Assembly: GCA_003154025.1 (NCBI GenBank)
Contig: PMCE01000475.1
Span: 661 to 6,785, forward strand
Direction of reading: 5' to 3'
DNA length: 6,125 nt
DNA from: Syntrophaceae bacterium
GTDB taxonomy: Bacteria; Desulfobacterota; SM23-61
In this document: positions 1-4,667 of the stretch, piece by piece
Position numbering within the stretch: the stretch's first letter is position 1
Layout: each line of letters begins with the position of its first letter
Translations under genes and position numbers: made by a program
The notes under the pieces: model-generated
Databases searched by the model: none
Told to the model about the DNA's origin: nothing
Seen by the model: the letters and a program-made list of their open reading frames with translations, nothing else

Positions 1-2
1 TG

Positions 3-197
3 AGTTCCATCCGCAAGGAGGTAAAGGACCTTCTGCGCCGGGTAGCGGACCTGGATAAGAAAAGCCTGGGCCAGGCTGAATTCTTGCGGGACGAAATCCT
101 GAAGGAATGGTCGGCCACCCGCCAAGGCTGGATAGCCGCTCGTCAATATGCGCAGCGGGGTGGGTTTCAGCCCCGCTTTATGGATCTAAGACAATGA
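3..197 (+). CDS. C-terminal part of a small helical protein, possibly a FlgN/FliT-like flagellar chaperone (5' partial)
   Basis: An open frame enters from the left edge and stops at TGA 195-197, leaving 64 visible residues; the start lies outside the window. The visible part is strongly helical and charged: a run of L/I heptads interleaved with K, R, E and D (IRKEVKDLLRRVADLDKKSL), a second helix (LRDEILKEWSATRQGW), then a short tail ending RFMDLRQ. Small flagellar export chaperones of the FlgN/FliT type, which bind late flagellar subunits in the cytoplasm and deliver them to the export gate, often end in such a helical hairpin followed by a short RF-D-R tail. That assignment rests on pattern and on the nearby motor genes, not on a diagnostic motif. 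It could be any small coiled-coil protein. The next gene starts 14 bp downstream, so the two are probably co-transcribed. Confidence 0.6.
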   Translation, partial: SSIRKEVKDLLRRVADLDKKSLGQAEFLRDEILKEWSATRQGWIAARQYAQRGGFQPRFMDLRQ

Positions 198-211
198 AAG
201 GAAGAGAATGA

Positions 212-964
212 GTGCGTCCAGCCCCTTCCGCCATTCAAAAAAAATTCTTTTTCTCCCTTTACATGGAACAAGATAAAATTCCTGCCTGTATCTGGATCGC
301 CGAAGACGATGACGAATTCCGCGAGACTCTGGCCAAATCCCTCGCTCAAGAGTACAGGACCATTCATCAATTCTCTAACGGCGAAAAACTGGTAGAGGCT
401 CTGAAACAGTCGCCCGCCTTTGACATCATCATTGCTGACCTGCTGATGCCCGTGGTAGATGGACTCCAGGTTCTGGCCAGCGCGAAGAAATATAACCCTG
501 AAGGGGTAGTCATCATCATGACCGGCTATGCCTCTCTGGATACAGCCATTCAAGCCATCCGGGGAGGGGCGTACGATTACATCCGCAAGCCCTTCAAGCT
601 GGAGGAGATCGAGATCATCGTCAAAAACGCCTGTGAGAAGATCGCTTTGGTCCGGGAGAACCGCCGGCTCCTTCAAAGGCTGAAGGAGACGATGGAGGAG
701 ATGAAAGAGATCAGCAGGCCCCCCGCCAAAATTCCGGAAGCCGGGAGGTCTCTCTCCGTCCTAGATTTGGATTACAAGATTTCCGAGATGGACCTGCTCT
801 TGAAACAGATGGTTCCCTCGGATTATGATTTCCAAGACCGGGAGCATCGGGAAAAAGCTTATCAGGAGCTCAAAAAGCTGATCGACTACCGGAGAGAGGG
901 CCTTTTGAACGAGGCTGAATTTCTTTCCATGAAGTATATGCTGCTCCAATCTCTCAAGCAGTAA
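212..964 (+). CDS. Response regulator receiver protein with coiled-coil linker and SHOCT-like C-terminus
   Basis: This 250-residue protein is a CheY/NtrC-type receiver domain (about residues 25-140) lacking both the AAA+ and HTH domains. The full phosphorylation site is present: acidic pocket E31-D32-D33, phospho-acceptor D76 (IIIADLLMP), T104 (MTGYAS), switch aromatic Y123 and K126 (YDYIRKPF). The GYASLDTAIQAIRGGAYDYI stretch is NtrC-family in style. Residues about 142-168 form a charged, probably coiled-coil helix, then a Pro-rich linker (170-176). Residues 217-246 (ELKKLIDYRREGLLNEAEF, then K-x-x-LL) match the pattern of SHOCT domains, which are short C-terminal helical modules thought to mediate oligomerisation. 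The start is uncertain. GTG 212 has a Shine-Dalgarno (AGGAAGAG, 199-206) at 5 nt, but residues 1-17 precede the domain and look unconserved. ATG 263 (M18) fits the domain boundary better but has no ribosome binding site. The downstream histidine kinase is the likely phosphodonor (inference). Confidence 0.9.
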   Translation: MRPAPSAIQKKFFFSLYMEQDKIPACIWIAEDDDEFRETLAKSLAQEYRTIHQFSNGEKLVEALKQSPAFDIIIADLLMPVVDGLQVLASAKKYNPEGVVIIMTGYASLDTAIQAIRGGAYDYIRKPFKLEEIEIIVKNACEKIALVRENRRLLQRLKETMEEMKEISRPPAKIPEAGRSLSVLDLDYKISEMDLLLKQMVPSDYDFQDREHREKAYQELKKLIDYRREGLLNEAEFLSMKYMLLQSLKQ

Positions 965-1268
965 AAGCTCTTCGATTTTTCTTTCTCCCGACGCCAAGGT
1001 ACCCGGAAACCTAATTCGCCGGGGAAAAAAGGACCTCCGATCACCTCCGGATTCCCTGCCCCTCATTTTATGATCTCCCTGATTTCAGATTGGAAATAGA
1101 CCGAGTTGAGGGCTTCCTGCCCCCGCAGAAAACCGGCGCGTGGGTCCGAATTCTCATTGCATCCTACAGATCAGTTATGGTATAGGAAAAAACGTGGAGA
1201 TGGTGAGAACCGTCCTTTGAAAAGGCTGGTTCTAAGAAATTGATTCCGGTGAAAGGAGAAAAATTTCG
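965..1268. other. 304-bp intergenic region between receiver and kinase genes
   Basis: No credible gene is visible in either direction; open frames here lack a ribosome binding site or are antisense shadows of the receiver gene. A 5-bp inverted repeat CCCGG/CCGGG (1002-1006 and 1019-1023, 12-nt loop) is not followed by a T tract on either strand, so it is not a convincing terminator. A weak sigma-70-like promoter lies at 1157-1186 and is listed separately. The kinase ribosome binding site AAAGGAGA is at 1252-1259. The gap is long enough that the kinase probably has its own promoter. Confidence 0.5.
1157..1186 (+). promoter_or_regulatory. Weak sigma-70-like promoter candidate for the histidine kinase gene
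   Basis: TTGCAT (1157-1162) as a -35 box, an 18-bp spacer, then TATAGG (1181-1186) as a -10 box. These match the consensus at 3 of 6 and 4 of 6 positions. The predicted start near 1193 would leave a leader of about 75 nt before the GTG at 1269. The match is modest, and it is supported mainly by its position in an otherwise empty gap. No GG-N10-GC sigma-54 signature was found here. Confidence 0.25.
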
Positions 1269-2039
1269 GTGGAGAAACCGAAATACCCCGAAGATCCTTC
1301 CCTTCCCCCTTCAGCCCAAAAGCTCTTAGCTGCTTTTATCAATCGGTATCATTATTCGAATCTAGGGGTACTCCTCAAAGGAGTGATCCACAACCTGAAT
1401 GGATCTCTCCAGATTTTGTCCATGCAGATGGAGCTCCTCCAGCGGATGCTCCCCCAGGGGGACCCCAAGCTCCAGGGCCAAGTGGAGAAATGTCTGGGAC
1501 AGATCGACAAATTCAGGGGCATGTTAGAATTGCTGATCCAGAAGGGAGTCCATGACGAGCAGGATTCCCCGCAAGCCTTGCAGCTCAATGAAATCCTCGA
1601 AGAAGAGTTCTCGGTCCTTCATCACAACCTGTTCTTTAAGCACCAGGTCAAAGTGCATAAAGAACTGGCCTCCCCTCTGCCTCTCCTGAGGGGGCACTAC
1701 TTAGACTTGAGTCAGGGGTTTTCCAATCTGATTCAGAACGCTTTGGAGGCGATGGAAAGCTCCCAACGGAAAGAGCTGACCATCATGACGCGGGTCCAGG
1801 GAAATCTCATCCGGGTTTCGCTTAAGGACACCGGGTGCGGGATTCCCGAAGAAATCAAACCCAACCTCTTTGAACCTTTTTTCACCAGCAAGGGAGGAAA
1901 GCACCCCGGGCTTGGACTTTATATCACCCGGCAACTTCTCAGCCCCTTTGGGGCTACCTTTCAAGTTTCGTCCCACCCGGGGGAGACGATTTTCGAGGTC
2001 TCCTTTCCGGTCAGCGGGACTTCCATCGGAAAAGCCTGA
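1269..2039 (+). CDS. Soluble sensor histidine kinase without N-terminal sensor domain
   Basis: This is a 256-residue cytoplasmic kinase that autophosphorylates on histidine and passes the phosphate to a receiver protein. The H-box is at residues 36-57 (KGVIHNLNGSLQIL) with phosphorylated H41, followed by a long dimerisation helix hairpin to about residue 95. The ATPase part has all the standard boxes: N-box SNLIQNALEAM with N157, G1 box DTGCGIP (187-193), F-box FEPFFTSK (201-208), and G2 box GLGLYI (214-219). Only about 30 residues precede the H-box, with no membrane segment and no recognisable PAS or GAF domain, so its input must come from a partner protein or from intracellular contacts. 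The start is GTG 1269, with AAAGGAGA at 1252-1259. No in-frame ATG with a better site was seen. It lies 304 bp after the receiver gene and ends convergently with motB. The receiver upstream is the obvious candidate substrate (inference). The H-box resembles the NtrB type, which agrees with the NtrC-like receiver. Confidence 0.93.
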   Translation: MEKPKYPEDPSLPPSAQKLLAAFINRYHYSNLGVLLKGVIHNLNGSLQILSMQMELLQRMLPQGDPKLQGQVEKCLGQIDKFRGMLELLIQKGVHDEQDSPQALQLNEILEEEFSVLHHNLFFKHQVKVHKELASPLPLLRGHYLDLSQGFSNLIQNALEAMESSQRKELTIMTRVQGNLIRVSLKDTGCGIPEEIKPNLFEPFFTSKGGKHPGLGLYITRQLLSPFGATFQVSSHPGETIFEVSFPVSGTSIGKA

Positions 2040-2115
2040 CTCGTCCACCGCCCCACCGAACCCGAAGCCATCCCTTCGATCTTCTTCTGAACATCAGGCG
2101 AAGAGCCGTATTTCA

Positions 2116-2136
2116 GATCCCTGTAGGCTTGGGATC
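2116..2136. repeat. Inverted repeat in the convergent kinase-motB gap
   Basis: GATCCC (2116-2121) and GGGATC (2131-2136) form a perfect 6-bp stem with a 9-nt loop in the 116-bp space between the two convergent genes. A bidirectional terminator would be expected here, and this is the best hairpin seen. Neither strand has a proper T tract after it (GGAGGAGG on +, TGAAATACGG on -), so terminator function is doubtful. Confidence 0.3.
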
Positions 2137-2155
2137 GGAGGAGGGTCGATGGCGG

Positions 2156-2953
2156 TCAGATATTGCCTCCCTCTCTCGGTTCGTTCTCCCTTTCTTTGGA
2201 ACTCAGGATGACGATGTCCACCCGGCGATTCTGTGACCGTCCTTCGTTGGTTTTGTTGGGTGCGATAGGGCGGAACTCCCCATACCCGGCCGCCGACAAT
2301 CGGGTGGGTTCGAATTGATAATGGGTCAACACGTAGTGCACGATTGAGGTGGCCCGGGCCGTGGAAAGCTCCCAGTTGGAGGGGAATTTGGGGGTGCAGA
2401 TGGGTACACTATCCGTGTGGCCTTCGATGCGGATATGATTTGGAATCTTCTCCAGGGTTTGGGCGATGATGTTAAGCATGGGAATGACTTCGGGGTGGAT
2501 GGAAGCTTCTCCCGAATCGAAGAAGAAACGCTCAGAGAAGCGGAGAACCAGTCCCCGTTTGTCGACGATGAACTTCAACTGTTCCAGGTCTCCCTCCCCG
2601 TTGTTATTTTTCTGCCCCTCTTTTATCTTCTTTTTGATCTCCGCGGCCAATTTTTCAAAATCATCCTTTCCCTGCCCTTTCTCCGAATTCACCGGAACGA
2701 TGGCGACTTCGATCGGCTTATCGCTGGTCTGAAAAACTCCCGGGTCTTGCTTTTTCCCTTCATGCCATGAAGTGGAGCCTAAGGCTCTCTGCAGGGATTC
2801 CACCACCGATCCCATTTTTTTTTCATCCACTCGGGAGATGGCATACATGGTCACAAAGAAAGCGAAGAGAAGGGTGATGAAGTCCGCGTAAGAGACTAAC
2901 CACCTCTCCAGATTCTCGTGCTCTTCTTCTTGACGTTTCTTTTTCCTGGCCAT
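2156..2953 (-). CDS. motB: Flagellar motor stator protein MotB
   Basis: This 265-residue protein is the peptidoglycan-anchored stator subunit that, with MotA, conducts ions to drive flagellar rotation. A short basic cytoplasmic tail (MARKKKRQ) precedes one membrane segment at about residues 19-40. D24 (SYADFITLL) corresponds to the ion-binding aspartate D32 of E. coli MotB. Residues 41-125 form the plug and linker, rich in K, E and G. The OmpA-like peptidoglycan-binding domain follows (about 128-250), with FFFDSGEA (143-150), IEGHTDSVPI (176-185), NWELSTARA (193-201), AAGYGEFRP (221-229) and NRRVDIVI (242-249). Length and architecture are normal. The start ATG is at 2951-2953, with a weak GAGAAG Shine-Dalgarno just upstream. 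It lies 76 bp after motA, wider than usual for motAB but on the same strand with no terminator seen between them. The aspartate context and lack of a distinctive sodium-type signature suggest a proton motor, but ion type cannot be fixed from sequence alone. Confidence 0.97.
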   Translation of the reverse strand: MARKKKRQEEEHENLERWLVSYADFITLLFAFFVTMYAISRVDEKKMGSVVESLQRALGSTSWHEGKKQDPGVFQTSDKPIEVAIVPVNSEKGQGKDDFEKLAAEIKKKIKEGQKNNNGEGDLEQLKFIVDKRGLVLRFSERFFFDSGEASIHPEVIPMLNIIAQTLEKIPNHIRIEGHTDSVPICTPKFPSNWELSTARATSIVHYVLTHYQFEPTRLSAAGYGEFRPIAPNKTNEGRSQNRRVDIVILSSKERENEPREGGNI

Positions 2954-3029
2954 GGCTTCTCAGCAATAAGGGTTTGGTTCTCTAACCTTTGGATTGATCC
3001 CTTGCCGGGGCGAACCTTGATCATAACGC

Positions 3030-3824
3030 TTAGCCAGCTCTTGCGGGTTCCTTGGGCGAAAGGGTGCGCTTATTCTTCTGCAGGTCTGAAAGGAAGGAGA
3101 TCAGCTTGTCTTCGATCAACCTCGGGTTTTCCCCCGTGGAAAGAGCGACGACCCCCTCGAGAATCATTTCATTGATGATCATTTCGTGGCGGTTTCGGAC
3201 TTCCATCTTGGTGGCAATGGGCAAAAACAGCAAGTTGGCGGATCCTACCCCGTACACGGTGGCCACAAAGGCAACCGCAATTCCCGCCCCGAGTTTGCTC
3301 GGGTCGGAGAGATTTTCCATTACTTGGATGAGCCCCAGAACCGCCCCCAAAATGCCGATCGTGGGCGCATATCCTCCGGCCGATTTAAAGATTTTGGAAT
3401 TAACCTTGCCGTACTCATTGGCATATTCCAGCTCGGCCTCCATGGCTTCCCGGAGCACATGGGGTTCAATACCGTCAACGGCCATGGTAAGGGCTTTGGC
3501 CAGATAAGGATTCTCTGCATTCTTAATCTCTTTTTCGAGGGATAAGATTCCCTCTTTTCGGGCCTTGTTGGCGTATTCGATGATCTGATTGATAATCTGA
3601 TAAGGATCCTGGGGAGATTCCTTGATTATTTTCTTGATCCCTTTGAATCCCCCCAGCACGTCTTGGAAAGGATAGCTGAGGAACACCGCCCCGAAGGTTC
3701 CCCCGAAAACGATCACAAAGGCGGTAAGCTGGATAATGGAGCCAACCTTCCCTCCTTCCAGAACTTGCCCGCCGATCACGGCTCCCAGACCCAGAACTAA
3801 GCCAATGAGCGTTGCTTTATCCAT
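3030..3824 (-). CDS. motA: Flagellar motor stator protein MotA
   Basis: This 264-residue inner-membrane protein surrounds MotB to form the ion channel and pushes on rotor protein FliG. Four membrane segments are visible, at about residues 4-22, 33-51, 151-171 and 181-203, with the large cytoplasmic loop between the second and third. In that loop, R89 and E97 (ARKEGILSLE) correspond to the charged residues R90 and E98 of E. coli MotA that touch FliG. P154 (GGYAPTIGILGAVLGLI) and P202 (LLFLPIATKM) correspond to the conserved P173 and P222 that couple ion flow to movement. The length fits the shorter MotA form seen outside the enterobacteria. The start ATG at 3822-3824 lies 6 bp after the flbD stop with only a poor ribosome binding site, so translational coupling to flbD is likely. 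Confidence 0.98.
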   Translation of the reverse strand: MDKATLIGLVLGLGAVIGGQVLEGGKVGSIIQLTAFVIVFGGTFGAVFLSYPFQDVLGGFKGIKKIIKESPQDPYQIINQIIEYANKARKEGILSLEKEIKNAENPYLAKALTMAVDGIEPHVLREAMEAELEYANEYGKVNSKIFKSAGGYAPTIGILGAVLGLIQVMENLSDPSKLGAGIAVAFVATVYGVGSANLLFLPIATKMEVRNRHEMIINEMILEGVVALSTGENPRLIEDKLISFLSDLQKNKRTLSPKEPARAG

Positions 3825-3830
3825 GAATGA

Positions 3831-4031
3831 CTATTCGATAGGGATTGAAGGATTGAAGATGCATCTCCGAAATTGGATGACCCGCTGGATCACCTCTTTC
3901 ACTTTTTCCTGAACGGCGATCTTTTCCCCATTGGATAGGGTGATGATCGTATCCGGAGTTTCCTCCATGGAGATGATCAAGTCCGCGTTAATCACCAAAG
4001 GCCTGTGGTTCAAACGGGTTACAGAGATCAT
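3831..4031 (-). CDS. flbD: FlbD/SwrD family small flagellar protein
   Basis: This 66-residue protein carries the family pattern along its whole length: MISVTRLNHRPLVINADLI (residues 1-19), EETPDTIITLSNGEKIAV (23-40), then EKVKEVIQRVIQFRR (42-56). Members are small cytoplasmic proteins encoded beside motA/motB. In Bacillus subtilis the homologue SwrD is reported to increase flagellar motor power; the mechanism here is inferred by family. It should not be confused with the unrelated Caulobacter FlbD transcription regulator. The start ATG 4029-4031 has a strong GAGGGAGA Shine-Dalgarno (4041-4048) at 9 nt and is the first gene after a sigma-28 promoter candidate. Its stop lies 6 bp before motA. 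The C-terminal tail after R56 (CIFNPSIPIE) is slightly longer than the conserved core. Confidence 0.95.
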   Translation of the reverse strand: MISVTRLNHRPLVINADLIISMEETPDTIITLSNGEKIAVQEKVKEVIQRVIQFRRCIFNPSIPIE

Positions 4032-4062
4032 GGCCGAAATTCTCCCTCAGGATTTACTCCAT

Positions 4063-4090
4063 TTATCGGCTAACTTATGGAATAACTTAA
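4063..4090 (-). promoter_or_regulatory. Sigma-28 (FliA) promoter candidate for flbD-motA-motB
   Basis: Read on the - strand, a perfect GCCGATAA -10 element (4070-4063) is preceded after 12 bp by TTAAGTTA (4090-4083), which matches 6 of 8 bases of the -35 consensus TAAAGTTT. The usual spacing is 11 bp, so it is one base long. The predicted transcript start falls about 25 nt before the flbD ATG, leaving room for the strong GAGGGAGA ribosome binding site. Motor genes are classic late, FliA-dependent genes, so position and function both agree with the motif. Confidence 0.7.
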
Positions 4091-4180
4091 ATCTTTTGAA
4101 ATAATAGGATTCTTTTCGTCTTACCTTTCCCATTATCTTTCTTTTCGACCAAAACCCAATGAAACCAAAATATTAAATCC

Positions 4181-4329
4181 GCTGAGGCTCCTGCAGAACT
4201 CTTGAAAGCAAGGGGAGATCGCCATTCCGGGCAAGCGAAGCGCGATCCGGAATCCAGGATTTTCAAGTGATTCCGGATTCCGGCTTTCGCCGCAATGACG
4301 GAGTGAGTGATTATTGCAGGAACCTCCGC
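4181..4329. repeat. Nested inverted-repeat element (MITE/REP-like, CCGGAATCC class)
   Basis: The outer ends 4181-4196 (GCTGAGGCTCCTGCAG) and 4314-4329 (TTGCAGGAACCTCCGC) are inverted repeats of each other at 13 of 16 positions. Inside, a left arm at about 4222-4256 (CCATTCCGG ... GATCCGGAATCCAGG) is mirrored by a right arm at about 4270-4301 (TTCCGGATTCCGGCTTTCGC ... CAATGACGG). Elements with ATTCCGG-CTTTCGCC-AATGACG arms are dispersed, non-coding, hairpin-forming repeats common in many bacterial genomes. Multiple copies cannot be shown from a single window. No target-site duplication could be confirmed. Confidence 0.7.
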
Positions 4330-4446
4330 TGGGAGATGATTTCCCGGGGCGAGCCCACATATCCTCCCTCCTTATTTTTTATAACCCCCAACTTCTCTAT
4401 GGGCAATCATTCGAACGAAGCGCGTGACGGGTCGCCTCTACGAAAT

Positions 4447-4476
4447 CCAAACCTGCTTGGTTGGGAATGTTTTTCT
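4447..4476 (+). terminator. Weak terminator-like hairpin with T tract
   Basis: CCAAACC (4447-4453) pairs with GGTTGG (4459-4464) with one bulged A and a TGCTT loop, followed by GAATGTTTTTCTT. The stem is short. There is no + strand gene ending nearby, so at most it insulates the tctC promoter from read-through transcripts arising in the repeat region. Confidence 0.25.
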
Positions 4477-4504
4477 TGACTTGGTTCAATTTTGAATATA
4501 TGTT
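4476..4504 (+). promoter_or_regulatory. Sigma-70-like promoter candidate for the tctCB operon
   Basis: TTGACT (4476-4481, 5 of 6 to the -35 consensus), a 17-bp spacer, then TATGTT (4499-4504, 4 of 6 to the -10) within an AT-rich stretch TATATGTTAAAT. This is the best vegetative promoter match upstream of tctC. Transcription would begin near 4511 and leave a leader of roughly 155 nt containing two palindromes, which leaves space for regulation. Confidence 0.5.
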
Positions 4505-4580
4505 AAATCCCAAACCATAAATCCAATGATCGTCCTTTCGATGAATCTTTTCCCGAAATCCTATTGCGGGACAGATGAAA

Positions 4581-4594
4581 AATCCCCGGGGATT
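4581..4594. repeat. 14-bp perfect palindrome in the presumed tctC leader
   Basis: AATCCCCGGGGATT is self-complementary over all 14 bases with no central gap. It lies about 70 nt after the predicted transcript start. As RNA it would make a poor hairpin, since there is no loop, so if functional it is more likely a protein-binding site. It could also be chance. Confidence 0.3.
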
Positions 4595-4632
4595 GAGCTT
4601 TCCGGGTTTCATTCAGGGGAATCGGGAAAATC

Positions 4633-4649
4633 ATTTGGCCCGGCCAAAT
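4633..4649. promoter_or_regulatory. Operator-like 17-bp palindrome abutting the tctC ribosome binding site
   Basis: ATTTGGCC-C-GGCCAAAT has 8-bp perfect arms around a single central base. It ends 3 bp before the AGAGGAGGG Shine-Dalgarno (4653-4661). The loop is too small for a stable RNA hairpin without opening the central pairs, so a dimeric repressor site is the more natural reading. TTT operons are often controlled by local regulators, but none is encoded in this window. Confidence 0.4.
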
Positions 4650-4667
4650 CTTAGAGGAGGGAATTCG

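Larger units (their letters stand above)
4032..4667. other. 636-bp divergent intergenic region between flbD and tctC
   Basis: No gene is supported here. Short open frames at 4133-4360 and 4267-4479 are translations of the repeat element, and their RHCGESRNPES-like peptide is a typical spurious product of that repeat class. From left to right the region holds the flbD promoter and ribosome binding site (- strand), the nested inverted repeat at 4181-4329, a weak hairpin with T tract at 4447-4476, a sigma-70-like promoter at 4476-4504 (+), palindromes at 4581-4594 and 4633-4649, and the tctC ribosome binding site at 4653-4661. Confidence 0.7.

Noticed and set aside
1002..1023. CCCGG/CCGGG hairpin after the receiver gene as a terminator
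   Set aside because: The stem is only 5 bp, the loop is 12 nt, and no T tract follows on either strand.
1141..1162. Possible sigma-54 promoter (GG and TTGCA elements) upstream of the kinase
   Set aside because: The distance between the GG and GC doublets is about 14 bp instead of the required 10, so the motif does not hold.
1701..2048. 115-residue - strand frame opposite the kinase C-terminus
   Set aside because: It is antisense to the conserved ATPase boxes of the kinase, with no protein-family resemblance and no supporting start site.
2896..3024. 42-residue open frame on the - strand in the motA-motB gap, overlapping the motB start
   Set aside because: It has no good ribosome binding site, overlaps the conserved start of motB in another frame, and has a basic, low-information composition.
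4133..4479. Two overlapping short open frames in the divergent intergenic region
   Set aside because: They are translations of the inverted-repeat element; the RHCGESRNPES-like peptide is a known kind of spurious product of such repeats.
4575..4667. 31-codon N-terminal extension of tctC from ATG 4575
   Set aside because: It would put a polar stretch ahead of a well-formed signal peptide, and the strong ribosome binding site at 4653-4661 clearly serves ATG 4668.
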